Source: Candidatus Omnitrophota bacterium (GTDB taxonomy: Bacteria; Omnitrophota; Gorgyraeia; 2-01-FULL-45-10). Taken from it: a stretch of DNA of 51,196 nucleotides. The notes under the pieces were generated by a model that was not told the origin of the DNA, made no database searches, and worked only from the letters and a program-made list of their open reading frames with translations. Below are positions 22,873-31,316 of this stretch, piece by piece (the first letter of the stretch is position 1; each line of letters opens with the position of its first letter). The DNA lies in assembly GCA_020057115.1 (NCBI GenBank), contig JAGVGJ010000005.1, positions 1 to 51,196 on the forward strand. The letters run 5' to 3'. The translations under genes and the position numbers were made by a program.

Positions 22873-24990
22873 ATGAAAGACGGCCGTTCAAATAAAAAAG
22901 CGTTTAGCATAATAGCGGTGCTTTGCGTCGCGAGCTTCGTTCTGCTTTCGGCGCAAGCCGCTTTTTACTGGAAATCAAGGATAGGATCGACTAAGGCGGC
23001 CGACAAGCTTGTCAGGACCCAGACCCAGGCCGCCGCCGAAGAGATCGGCGTCGAGACGAGGAAGATAGAGGGGATAGTAAGATCTATCGCCGCGGACCTG
23101 GGCGAGAGGCCTTTGAGCCAGAGGGGCCTTGAAGAGAAGCTTGAAAAGGCGCTAGCAGATAACCCCCAGCTCTATGATATAGGCGCCGCATACGCTCCGG
23201 GCAACGGGGGACAAGCTCCGGCGCTGTATGATATGCGTTATGCCAGAAAAGCCTCAAAGCCTTATCAGGTCGCTCAGGACGCGTCATGCGATTACACGAA
23301 GGAGAGCTGGTATAAGGATGCCCTGGGAAGCCGCGGTATATGGGCAGAGCCTTTTCGTTCAAGGACCGACAAAACTCTTGTCGTAGTTTTTGCATTGCCT
23401 TTCCGTTCCGAAGACAGGGGCGGAGTATTATACGCAAGTGTCTCTATCGACACGATAAGACAATTCGCTCACTCGTTCAAGTTCGGTGATACAGGCTATT
23501 GTTATATACTATCCAGGACCGGGACCTTTATATATCATCCCGTGAAAGAGGCTGCGGAATCCCAGAAGACCGTATTCCAGATAGCCAGGGGCGGAGATAA
23601 GCCGAAGAACAAAGATTTTGTAGAGGTGACTAAGAGAGCTATCGCGGGTGAGGCGGTGAAGCTCGACGTGACAAATCCCGTCACAGGCCAGCATTTCAAG
23701 CTCTCCTATTTCCCCGTACCCCTTACAGGATGGACGTTAGGCGCCATATATTTTTCCGATGAGATATTTACGCGGGAGAACGTATTCCGTAAGGAGAAGA
23801 TGTGGATAATGCTGTGGCTGGTAATATTCCTGACCCTCTTCTCCGGCCTTATATTCCGCGTTTATAACTTAAGCCAGCCGGGACTATGGTCGGTATCCGC
23901 TATTTTCTCTGCGCTCTGCATGGCCGGAGCATTCTATATATGGCATCTTGCATTATCCGCACCGCTCGTAGAAGAGAATAAGAAGATGGTATTTACCGAT
24001 GCGCCTTCATTAAGCCGGTTCGTGGGAGAGTATTCGAGCAAATTCAGGAAGGCCAACAGGAAAGCGCCGTCTTATATCCCGACCGGCATATATGTGCAGT
24101 CACTCGAATTCATAAATGCGAACAACCTCAGAGTGGCAGGTTACATATGGCAGAAATACCAAGATGGGATACATGATGATCTGGAGCGCGGTTTCAATAT
24201 GCCGGAGGCGAAGGATGTCGAGATCAAAGAGGTCTATCGCCGCAAGACCGGGAAGATCGAAGTGATAGGTTGGCATTTCGAAGCTACCATAAGAGAGGTG
24301 TTCGACTACTCAAAATATCCTTTTGACAGGCCGGATATATGGATATGGTTAAAATATAAAGATCCGACAGCGAATGTCGTTCTCATACCGGATCTCGAGG
24401 CTTATAAGTTCATCACTCCTGCCGCCATGCCGGGACTGCAGGAAGATCTCGCATTCCCAGGATACGTATTCCTCGGGGCATTCTTCGATTATGAATATCA
24501 TATACGCAGCGCTAATCTTGGCATCTCAAGCGACGACCAGGCAGATCGCACGCCGGAGTTTTACTATAATATTATAGTGAGGCGTAATTTTGTGACGCCT
24601 TTCGTGTCGAGATTGTTCCCGCTCTTCATAATGTTCGCGATACTATTCGTGGTCCAGCTCATGTTCTCGCAGGACGAGGAGAAGAAGAAGGCTTTCGGGC
24701 TCAATGCCTTTGCCGTGATGGGCGTTGTGATAACATTCTTCTTCTCGACGCTCTTATCGCACAACAGTTTGCGGCAAGAGCTCAACGTCGATAAGATCAT
24801 ATTCATCGAGAATTTCCATTTTATCGCGTATCTGATGCTCCTTTTAGCCACGATAAAGACGCTCCTCTTTATAGGCGGCAAGGGGACGCGTTTTGTCCAG
24901 TATAAGCAGGGGCTGATACCGAAACTTCTGTATTGGCCCATGCTCACGGGGCTGGTTTTCATGGTGAGCTTCCTGAATTTCTACAGGTAA
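22873..24990 (+). CDS. Cache-domain / pentameric ligand-gated ion channel fusion
   Basis: A 705-aa membrane protein. After a first helix (residues 11-33) comes a periplasmic dCache-type sensor (about 35-300; YDIGAAYAPG, ESWYKDAL, GVLYASVSIDTI, YCYILSRTGTFIYHP). Two more helices follow (310-330, 341-361). Residues about 405-568 look like the beta-sandwich ligand domain of pentameric ligand-gated channels: GIYVQSLEFI, VAGYIWQKYQDG, and the Pro-loop YSKYPFDRPDIWIWL (480-493). Then come four helices typical of M1-M4 (577-598, 607-627, 642-666, 684-703), with an NVDKIIFIENF M2-M3 linker. If right, a Cache sensor and a channel share one chain. Channel activity is inferred from layout only. The SpoIIE-type phosphatase gene begins 12 nt later. 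Confidence 0.75.
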   Translation: MKDGRSNKKAFSIIAVLCVASFVLLSAQAAFYWKSRIGSTKAADKLVRTQTQAAAEEIGVETRKIEGIVRSIAADLGERPLSQRGLEEKLEKALADNPQLYDIGAAYAPGNGGQAPALYDMRYARKASKPYQVAQDASCDYTKESWYKDALGSRGIWAEPFRSRTDKTLVVVFALPFRSEDRGGVLYASVSIDTIRQFAHSFKFGDTGYCYILSRTGTFIYHPVKEAAESQKTVFQIARGGDKPKNKDFVEVTKRAIAGEAVKLDVTNPVTGQHFKLSYFPVPLTGWTLGAIYFSDEIFTRENVFRKEKMWIMLWLVIFLTLFSGLIFRVYNLSQPGLWSVSAIFSALCMAGAFYIWHLALSAPLVEENKKMVFTDAPSLSRFVGEYSSKFRKANRKAPSYIPTGIYVQSLEFINANNLRVAGYIWQKYQDGIHDDLERGFNMPEAKDVEIKEVYRRKTGKIEVIGWHFEATIREVFDYSKYPFDRPDIWIWLKYKDPTANVVLIPDLEAYKFITPAAMPGLQEDLAFPGYVFLGAFFDYEYHIRSANLGISSDDQADRTPEFYYNIIVRRNFVTPFVSRLFPLFIMFAILFVVQLMFSQDEEKKKAFGLNAFAVMGVVITFFFSTLLSHNSLRQELNVDKIIFIENFHFIAYLMLLLATIKTLLFIGGKGTRFVQYKQGLIPKLLYWPMLTGLVFMVSFLNFYR

Positions 24991-25002
24991 GAGAGGCTGG
25001 AG

Positions 25003-26589
25003 ATGAAACAGGCGATCGCATTCTTAAAGAGTTTTCGCGCGAAGGTCACGCTCGCGCTCGTATTGTCGATGCTCTTCATAGGGGCGATGAGCAATTTTCT
25101 GATATATGAGTATTCGCTGAAGGCCCAATTCGAACAGCTTCGCTCTAAATTGGTGATAATGGCTAAAGCCGCGACGCTCCAGATAGAAGCTGATACCGTG
25201 ATAGGAGTTCCACTGACCAAGGATGGTACGCTCAGTCCTCAATATGGGGTACTTACTGAAAGGCTATCAAGATTCAACGACATAGAACCTGCCATCGCCT
25301 ATGCGTATATACTGACCAAGACGGGAAGGCAAGGTTTGCTGAAGTTCGTGATAGATGTCCGGTCAAAGAGCGCGCCCGAAAACAGACCACCTGCTTATCC
25401 CGGAGAGGAGTATGATGCTTCGCGTTTCCCGGAGCTTCTGAACGGATTTAACGGGCCGTCTGCGGACAGGAAGCTGGCCGCTGATGAATGGGGCATGTCG
25501 CTTTCAGGCTATGCTCCGATACTGGATAAAGACGGAAAGTCCATAGCCATGCTCGGCATAGATGTGAATGCGAATGACGTTTACAATATCCAGAAAGAGG
25601 TCCGGCGCAGGGCGCAGTTCGTCATGCTAATAGGCCTGGCGCTGTCTCTTGCTCTTGGGATGCTCATCTCCGGAAGGATAGCCGGGCCTATAAGAAAACT
25701 TGCCGAGGGGACGCGACACCTCGCCAGGGGAGAGCTGGATTACAAGATAGACGTAAAAGGCTCGACCGAGATAATGGAGCTCGCCCGCTCCATGAACAGG
25801 ATGTCGGCCGACCTCAAGAGCCATATAGAGGTGTTGAAGCGCACGACTGCCGAAAGAGAGCGGCTGATGAGGGAGCTCGAGATAGCAAGGGGCATACAGC
25901 AGAGCTTCCTGCCGCAAGCTCTTCCTTACTTGAAGGGGCTGGATATGGCGGTCTTCTGCATACCGGCAAGCATCGTGGGAGGGGATTTTTATGATTTTAT
26001 ACCGCTTGAACATGGCAAGTGGGGCCTTGTGGTCGCTGATGTCTCCGGCCGGGGGATACCGGCCGCTCTCTTCATGGCCCTGTCGCGGACCATATTCAAT
26101 ATAACGGCCAAAGAGAGGTGTCCGGTCCATGAGATAGTAGGAAAGGCCAACAGGCTGATAACCGAGAATAACAAGGCCAACATGTTCGTGACCCTGTTTT
26201 ATGCGGTCCTGGACGAGGAGCGCTCGACGCTTACTTATGCGAATGCAGGGCATAATCCGTCTCTCCTGATAAGAGAGGGCAGGGAAGACATACATCTATT
26301 GATGGCGCAAGGTATCCCTCTTGGCATGTTCTCGGATAATGAGATGACCTCCGAAGAGATAAAGCTTAAGAAAGGCGATATCATAGTCCTTTACACCGAC
26401 GGCATCGTTGAAGCGATAAATTTCGGTCATGAACAGTTCGGCATCGAACGGCTTTCGGAGGTAGTCAAGACAAACTGCGACCTTCCGTCAGGCAAGATAC
26501 TGGAGAAGGTCCGCGACGCGCTCAATGGTTTTGTGGGCAATGAGCCGCAGTTCGACGACATGACCATGATGGTGCTGAAAGTCGTATAG
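25003..26589 (+). CDS. Membrane-bound HAMP-SpoIIE/RsbU-type PP2C phosphatase
   Basis: A 528-aa protein: helix 1 (about 13-34), a periplasmic sensor domain (35-205, Cache-like: LSGYAPILDKDGKSIAMLGIDV), helix 2 (208-226), HAMP (about 227-280), a short coiled coil, then a PP2C-like serine phosphatase domain (about 300-528). Metal-binding motifs are visible: GGDFYDF, VVADVSGRGIPAAL, YTDGIVEA and FDDMTMMVL. Such RsbU/SpoIIE enzymes dephosphorylate anti-anti-sigma proteins and so change sigma-factor activity in partner switching. No STAS or anti-sigma gene is adjacent. It is 12 nt downstream of the channel-like gene, so both probably sense the same or linked signals. Confidence 0.9.
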   Translation: MKQAIAFLKSFRAKVTLALVLSMLFIGAMSNFLIYEYSLKAQFEQLRSKLVIMAKAATLQIEADTVIGVPLTKDGTLSPQYGVLTERLSRFNDIEPAIAYAYILTKTGRQGLLKFVIDVRSKSAPENRPPAYPGEEYDASRFPELLNGFNGPSADRKLAADEWGMSLSGYAPILDKDGKSIAMLGIDVNANDVYNIQKEVRRRAQFVMLIGLALSLALGMLISGRIAGPIRKLAEGTRHLARGELDYKIDVKGSTEIMELARSMNRMSADLKSHIEVLKRTTAERERLMRELEIARGIQQSFLPQALPYLKGLDMAVFCIPASIVGGDFYDFIPLEHGKWGLVVADVSGRGIPAALFMALSRTIFNITAKERCPVHEIVGKANRLITENNKANMFVTLFYAVLDEERSTLTYANAGHNPSLLIREGREDIHLLMAQGIPLGMFSDNEMTSEEIKLKKGDIIVLYTDGIVEAINFGHEQFGIERLSEVVKTNCDLPSGKILEKVRDALNGFVGNEPQFDDMTMMVLKVV

Positions 26590-26610
26590 ACCTAAAGAGA
26601 AATATAAAAT

Positions 26611-27384
26611 ATGACGATCATGAAATATACCGTGGGGGCATTGATGATGCCCGTATTCTCTATATTCCTGGCTTCCGCTTCATTTGCCCAGGCTTCGGGG
26701 CAAGGCGACATATTTGCCCAGAGGCGCCAGGAGATGGTAGACAGGCAGATAAGGCAGCGCGGCGTAACGGACAAGCGCGTCCTCGCCGCCATGCTTAAGG
26801 TCGAGCGCCACTTGTTCGTGCCGGTAGAACTGTCCGACATGGCGTATGAGGATACGCCGCTTCCTATAAGATTTGACCAGACTGTATCGCAGCCTTACAT
26901 AGTGGCCTTCATGACGGATGCGCTTGGACTTGAGCCGACCGACCGCGTCCTTGAGATAGGGACAGGCTCCGGATACCAGGCCGCCATACTGGCCGAGCTT
27001 GTAAAAGAGGTCTATACCATCGAGATAGTAAAAGAGCTTGCGGAGTCATCGGAAGAGCGTCTCAAGAAACTGGGATACGCCAATATCCACGTGAGGCTGG
27101 GCGACGGGTATAAAGGATGGCCCGAAGAGGCGCCATTCGACGCCATAATCGCTACGGCAGCGCCTCTCGAGATACCGGAGACGCTCCTTAAACAGCTTAA
27201 GACCGGCGGCAGGATGATCATACCCGTGGGATCTATATTCCAGCAGCTATTTCTTGTGACCAAAACGGAGAAGGGTTACGACAAGAAGGCTCTTTTACCG
27301 GTAAAATTCGTGCCCATGGTGACGCCATATGATAAGGATAGATCAAAAGACCCTAAATCGGATCAGGGGGGCATATTTCGATAA
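26611..27384 (+). CDS. pcm: Exported protein-L-isoaspartate O-methyltransferase, possibly frameshifted at its end
   Basis: A 257-aa repair methyltransferase that uses S-adenosylmethionine to methylate L-isoaspartyl residues. The core is typical: [36 protein letters not shown], the substrate motif [15 protein letters not shown] motif [14 protein letters not shown] and [11 protein letters not shown]. Unusually it has a signal peptide ([24 protein letters not shown]), so it should act in the periplasm, where no SAM is expected. A run of six G at 27366-27371 precedes the stop. Deleting one G gives another 27 codons with normal codon use, ending at TAA 27449-27451, 14 nt from the next start. The stop at 27384 may therefore be a frameshift. 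Confidence 0.88.
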   Translation: MTIMKYTVGALMMPVFSIFLASASFAQASGQGDIFAQRRQEMVDRQIRQRGVTDKRVLAAMLKVERHLFVPVELSDMAYEDTPLPIRFDQTVSQPYIVAFMTDALGLEPTDRVLEIGTGSGYQAAILAELVKEVYTIEIVKELAESSEERLKKLGYANIHVRLGDGYKGWPEEAPFDAIIATAAPLEIPETLLKQLKTGGRMIIPVGSIFQQLFLVTKTEKGYDKKALLPVKFVPMVTPYDKDRSKDPKSDQGGIFR

Positions 27385-27465
27385 GAGGTTCGTCTCTTCG
27401 GAGATCAGGACGAATCCTTTTGATGTGAATGCGTCTATAGAGGTCAAATAAAGAAAGGCAAGATA

Positions 27466-28503
27466 ATGAGTTTTGAATATCTGGTGAAGGTTCCCACGGC
27501 TTTAGAAATAATAAACGAGATGCCGCTCACCAAAGAATTGAAAAGCGTCAAGGCAAAGAGGGATAAAGCGATACTCGACATATTCAAGAGGAAGAGCAGT
27601 AAGTTCATCGTGATAATCGGACCTTGTTCTGCCGATAACGAAAAAGCTGTCTGCGAATATGTGTCGCGTCTGGCGAAGCTGCAATCTGCCGTAAAGAGCC
27701 AACTTGTCCTCATCCCGAGGATCTATACGAACAAACCCCGGACTACCGGAGAAGGCTATAAAGGCATGGCCCACCAGCCCGATCCCCACGAGAAGCCGAA
27801 CATAGTCCAGGGCCTTAAGGCGATCAGGAGGATGCATTTAAGGGTCCTTAAAGAGACTGGCCTCACCGCGGCGGACGAGATGCTCTATTCGGAGAACTAT
27901 CCTTATCTCGAGGATGTGCTCAGCTATGTCGCCATCGGCGCGCGTTCGGTGGAGGACCAGCTCCACCGCCTTACGGTAAGCGGCGTAGATATACCGTGCG
28001 GTATGAAGAACCCGACGAGCGGCGACCTTAATGTCATGCTCAATTCCGTCCGCGCCGCCCAGATGTCCCATACATTCGTATATAACGGCTGGGAGGCGAG
28101 GACATCCGGGAACTCATTTGCCCACTGCATACTGCGCGGCGCGGTCAACCAGTATGGCCAGTCGATACCGAACTACCATTACGAAGACATGATGAGGCTC
28201 TCAGGAATGTACCTGGAGCGCTCGCTATTGAACCCCACGATAATCGTCGACGCAAGCCATGCAAACTCCAACAAGAACTTCAAGGACCAGCCCCGCATAG
28301 CCAAGGATATACTCTATAGCGTAAAGAATTCGGATATATTGAAGAAGCTGGTGAAGGGCATAATGATAGAGAGCTATCTTGTCGAAGGGTCGCAGAGCGT
28401 CACAGGAAAAGTTTTCGGCAGGTCAATAACCGATGCGTGTCTCGGCTGGAAGGACTCGGAAAAGCTTGTCCTTGAGCTGGCAGATCGCGTCTCTAAACTC
28501 TAA
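27466..28503 (+). CDS. 3-deoxy-7-phosphoheptulonate (DAHP) synthase, AroF/G/H type
   Basis: First enzyme of the shikimate pathway: phosphoenolpyruvate plus erythrose 4-phosphate give DAHP. The 345-aa protein is a type I-alpha enzyme like E. coli AroG. It has VIIGPCSADNEKAV, the metal/substrate motif IPRIYTNKPRTTGEGYKGM, GARSVEDQLHR, GMKNPTSGD, NPTIIVDASHANSNKNF and IMIESYLVEGSQ. The metal ligands C (GPCS), H (SHAN), E and D appear intact. The N-terminal strand that binds the feedback amino acid in E. coli paralogues is short but present. It begins 15 nt after the extended PIMT frame, with an AAAGGCAAG ribosome site; no leader-peptide attenuator is seen. Confidence 0.95.
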   Translation: MSFEYLVKVPTALEIINEMPLTKELKSVKAKRDKAILDIFKRKSSKFIVIIGPCSADNEKAVCEYVSRLAKLQSAVKSQLVLIPRIYTNKPRTTGEGYKGMAHQPDPHEKPNIVQGLKAIRRMHLRVLKETGLTAADEMLYSENYPYLEDVLSYVAIGARSVEDQLHRLTVSGVDIPCGMKNPTSGDLNVMLNSVRAAQMSHTFVYNGWEARTSGNSFAHCILRGAVNQYGQSIPNYHYEDMMRLSGMYLERSLLNPTIIVDASHANSNKNFKDQPRIAKDILYSVKNSDILKKLVKGIMIESYLVEGSQSVTGKVFGRSITDACLGWKDSEKLVLELADRVSKL

Positions 28504-28518
28504 CGGAGGGCGTATATC

Positions 28519-28647
28519 ATGAGCATAGATATGTCGTGGTGCAAGTGCGGAGCCGGAGGCATATGCCCGATATGCAAGGTGCTGACGGTTGTAGCTATAG
28601 CGCTGGTGGCAGGAGCCGTAGGGTATTTCATGGGAAAGAAAAAATAA
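28519..28647 (+). CDS. Tiny cysteine-rich membrane peptide (42 aa)
   Basis: The 42-residue product has an N-terminal WCKCGAGGICPICK segment (four cysteines: C8, C10, C16, C19) and then one hydrophobic helix (VLTVVAIALVAGAVGYFMG), ending in a basic KKK. This would form a small metal-binding or redox head next to a single membrane span. It has no recognised family. CGGAGG stands 9 nt before the ATG, and the next gene has the same ribosome-site spacing, which supports translation of both. It lies 15 nt after the DAHP synthase stop. Confidence 0.7.
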   Translation: MSIDMSWCKCGAGGICPICKVLTVVAIALVAGAVGYFMGKKK

Positions 28648-28659
28648 CGGAGGGCGTCC

Positions 28660-28803
28660 ATGGCAAAGATAAAGGTATTTAAGATCCGCAACAGAAAAGG
28701 TTATGCCGCCATATGCTGCAACAATATCACCGAGGGCAATACGCCGGCCGCTGCCAGAGAGAGGATGGAGAAGGCTCTTAAGCGGAAGCCCAAGAAGGGA
28801 TAA
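28660..28803 (+). CDS. Small basic protein (47 aa) of unknown function
   Basis: A 47-residue basic protein: MAKIKVFKIRNRKGYAAICCNNITEGNTP, then a helix AAARERMEKALKRKPKKG. The helix has a high charge, and a CC pair lies at 19-20. The layout (short beta stretch, one helix) might be a small fold, but I recognise no family. A CGGAGG site lies 6 nt before the ATG, and it begins 12 nt after the cysteine-rich peptide. A dispersed repeat follows within 15 nt, so this probably ends the transcription unit. Confidence 0.65.
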   Translation: MAKIKVFKIRNRKGYAAICCNNITEGNTPAAARERMEKALKRKPKKG

Positions 28804-28815
28804 TGTTGTCGTATC

Positions 28816-28867
28816 TGTCATTGCGAGGAGGCTCTAGTTTTTCATGCGTGCCGACGAAGCAATCTTA
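28816..28867. repeat. REP-like dispersed element at a gene start
   Basis: The segment has the widespread pattern TGTCATTGCGAGGAG ... CGACGAAGCAATCT with ATTGC/GCAAT inverted ends (28820-28824 and 28859-28863). Elements of this kind are common between genes in many bacteria. Here the right half lies within the open frame of the SPOUT methyltransferase. Confidence 0.6.
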
Positions 28868-29755
28868 CCAATCATAGCGATAAACGATATAGACGACCCC
28901 CAGATCTCATTCTACCGCTCGTTAAAGGGTAGACAGCTCGGCAGGGAAGGCATCTTTATTGTCGAGGGCCCGAAAGCGGTCAAGGCGCTCCTTGAGGGCG
29001 ATATTAAGGTCATATCCTGCCTTACGACAAAAGATTTTTATAAGAAGTTCCGCACCAGTCTTTTGAAGCTTGCCGGAAAAGGTATCCCTGTATACCTTAT
29101 GTCCAGAGAGTCGGTGGGGGATGTGATAGGTTTCAATTTCCACCAGGGGCTCATGGTGGCCTGCCGGATCCCTAAAAAGATATCCCTGGAGAGCGGGATA
29201 AAAAGCTTAAAGAGGCCGTATCTTCTCGCGGCGCTTAATGGCGTGAATGATCCGGAGAATGTCGGCTTGATAGCGCGCAATGCAGCGGCATTCGGCGCAA
29301 GCGCCATGATAGTGGACGAGAAGACATATGATCCTTATTACCGGCGGGCCGTCAGAGTGTCGGTGGGCGCCATATTCAAGATACCGGTATTCCATGTCGG
29401 AAGGCTTGCGCCCGAGCTTAAACGGCTCAAGAAGTCCGGAGTGAAGGTGATAGTCACGCATTTGGGCAAGAAGAGTAAAGACATAAAGGATGTAGACCTT
29501 TCGCAGGATGTGTGCATTATATTCGGCAACGAAGATAAAGGGGTTGACAGAGACGTGCTTGCCGAAGCCGATCATGCGGTGAAGATACCCATATCAGGGA
29601 AAGTGGATTCGCTTAATGTCGCCTCCGCGTCGGCTATAATTTTACGCGAAGCATTCATGAAGAAGGGGCAAGGGTCTCCCGCCCGCCTGGCATCTAGGGG
29701 CGGGACAGGCAGGGTCCGGGGTCCAGGGGAGAAGGCGTGGAAAAGTTTATCGTAG
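28844..29755 (+). CDS. SPOUT (TrmH/SpoU-type) 2'-O-methyltransferase
   Basis: A 303-aa RNA 2'-O-ribose methyltransferase of the SPOUT class, using SAM. The N-terminal part (about 15-105: SLKGRQLGREGIFIVEGPKAVKALLEG) is the substrate-binding domain typical of RlmB/TsnR-like enzymes. The SPOUT domain has LLAALNGVNDPENVGLIARNAAAFGA (motif 1), IIFGNEDKGVDRDVL (motif 2) and IPISGKVDSLNVASASAIILREAF (motif 3, knot). Target base is not predictable. The start ATG 28844 and its GAGGAGG site fall in the REP-like element; residues 1-10 are non-conserved. It overlaps the next gene by 19 nt. Confidence 0.9.
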   Translation: MRADEAILPIIAINDIDDPQISFYRSLKGRQLGREGIFIVEGPKAVKALLEGDIKVISCLTTKDFYKKFRTSLLKLAGKGIPVYLMSRESVGDVIGFNFHQGLMVACRIPKKISLESGIKSLKRPYLLAALNGVNDPENVGLIARNAAAFGASAMIVDEKTYDPYYRRAVRVSVGAIFKIPVFHVGRLAPELKRLKKSGVKVIVTHLGKKSKDIKDVDLSQDVCIIFGNEDKGVDRDVLAEADHAVKIPISGKVDSLNVASASAIILREAFMKKGQGSPARLASRGGTGRVRGPGEKAWKSLS

Positions 29756-30621
29756 AAGAAGAAACAGGGCTTTTAGACTTCCTTTTTAAAGTCCTTAAGG
29801 GGTATAACAAGAATAAGGTCCGCAATTACCTTAAGTTCGGCGCAGTCTCCGTCAACGGCACCGTATCAAGAAGACATGACCACTGTCTTAGATGCGGCAG
29901 CGAAGTCACTGTCCAAACGAATAAGAAGGAGATCCTGGTCGCGTCAAGAAAATATCCTTTTAAGATAGTATTTGAGGATGACGATATCATAGTTATAGAC
30001 AAGCCTGCGGGCCTGCTTACGATAGCTACCGAGAAAGAGAAGGATGATACAGCCTACAGGGCTCTTACGGAATACGCGAGCCTGCGCGACCCTTCGGGCA
30101 GGGGCAGGGTGTTCATAGTGCACAGGATAGACCGCGATACGTCAGGCCTTGTCATATTCGCAAAGAGGGGCGAAGCCAAAGAGAAACTCCAGGAGGGCTG
30201 GGGCTCGGTCGAGAAACGCTACATGGCTGTCCTGGAAGGATCCCCGCAGAAAGAGAGCGGCATAATAAAGACGAGCCTCGCGGAAAATAAGTTCCGCACC
30301 GTCTATTCCGGACCCAGGAGCGAAAGCTCCAAGATAGCCGTCACGCGGTACAGGATCCTGAAAATAGCGGAGAGATACTCGCTGGCGGAGATCATCATCG
30401 ATACCGGCAGGAAACACCAGATAAGGGTGCATATGGCCAATATAGGATGCCCGATAGCGGGTGACTCAAGATACGGAGCAAAGACCGATCCGGCGGGGAG
30501 GCTCGCCCTGCACGCTTCATACATATCCTTTAAACACCCGGCGACCGGCAAGACGCTTATATTTGAGAGCCGGCTTCCCGAGCCATTGCGCAGGCTGATA
30601 CCAGGACTTAAGACCGCTTAA
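29737..30621 (+). CDS. RluA-family RNA pseudouridine synthase
   Basis: A 294-aa pseudouridine synthase: N-terminal S4 domain (residues about 8-55; NKVRNYLKFGAVSVNGT) and catalytic domain with the RluA motif HRIDRDTSGLVIFAK, where D is the nucleophile. Further family segments are VIDKPAGLLTIATE, KRYMAVLEG and TGRKHQIRVHMANIGCPIAGDSRYG. The length fits RluC/RluD-like enzymes; the target cannot be read. Start GTG 29737 overlaps the previous gene by 19 nt and has a GGGGAGAAGG site, which suggests translational coupling of two RNA-modifying enzymes. Confidence 0.93.
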   Translation: MEKFIVEEETGLLDFLFKVLKGYNKNKVRNYLKFGAVSVNGTVSRRHDHCLRCGSEVTVQTNKKEILVASRKYPFKIVFEDDDIIVIDKPAGLLTIATEKEKDDTAYRALTEYASLRDPSGRGRVFIVHRIDRDTSGLVIFAKRGEAKEKLQEGWGSVEKRYMAVLEGSPQKESGIIKTSLAENKFRTVYSGPRSESSKIAVTRYRILKIAERYSLAEIIIDTGRKHQIRVHMANIGCPIAGDSRYGAKTDPAGRLALHASYISFKHPATGKTLIFESRLPEPLRRLIPGLKTA

Positions 30622-30635
30622 GATAAGGCAGATTT

Positions 30636-31307
30636 ATGTGTATAGAAATATCCGAAATAATACGATCCCGCAGAAGGACGATCTCAATAGAGATAAAAGA
30701 GGATGCTCGGCTTGTGGTGCGCGCGCCGTATCGTATTCCCGACGAAGAGATAAAAGCGTTCATCGATAAAAAGAACGCCTGGATAGGAAGATGCAGGGAA
30801 GAGGCTATGAGAAGGCATCTCGAGCGCCCCCGGAGGGAATTCGCGCCGGGCGAGGAACTCCTGTATCTCGGCAAATGTTACAAGCTGCGGCACGAGCATG
30901 GCAGGCACAGGGCGCTTGTCCTCGACGATGCTTTTATACTTTCGCCTGACCATGCGGCCAGGGCGAGAGAGTTCTTCGTCAGTTGGTATAAGGAAGAGGC
31001 GCGCTCCGTCATAGAAAAGCGGGCCGCTTTTTTCGCGTCGATGGCCTCTGAGAGCTATTCAGGCATAAAGATAACTTCGGCCAGGCGTACTTGGGGGTCA
31101 TGCTCCAGGAGAGGGACTTTAAACTTCAGCTGGCGGATAATCATGGCTCCCATCGAGGTCATAGATTATGTCATCGCGCATGAAGTGGCGCATCTGTCCG
31201 AGATGAACCACTCAAAACGGTTCTGGTCTAAACTGGAAGAGCTATTCCCCGGCTATAAAGAGCGTAAGAGATGGCTGAGGGAGAATGGTCACCTGCTGAC
31301 ATTCTGA
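30636..31307 (+). CDS. YgjP/DUF45-type zinc metallopeptidase
   Basis: A 223-aa protein of the YgjP/WLM-like family. Zinc motif H182-E183-VA-H186 (IAHEVAHLSEMNHSKRFW) with H192 as a likely third ligand, preceded by the family signature RRTWGSCSRRGTLNFSWRI. The N-terminal part has the typical beta-rich VRAPYRIPDEEI. Proteins of this group are predicted metalloproteases of unknown substrate and often neighbour restriction or housekeeping genes. It begins 14 nt after the pseudouridine synthase gene and is followed after 9 nt by an exported protein. Confidence 0.9.
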   Translation: MCIEISEIIRSRRRTISIEIKEDARLVVRAPYRIPDEEIKAFIDKKNAWIGRCREEAMRRHLERPRREFAPGEELLYLGKCYKLRHEHGRHRALVLDDAFILSPDHAARAREFFVSWYKEEARSVIEKRAAFFASMASESYSGIKITSARRTWGSCSRRGTLNFSWRIIMAPIEVIDYVIAHEVAHLSEMNHSKRFWSKLEELFPGYKERKRWLRENGHLLTF

Positions 31308-31316
31308 TAGAGGCGT

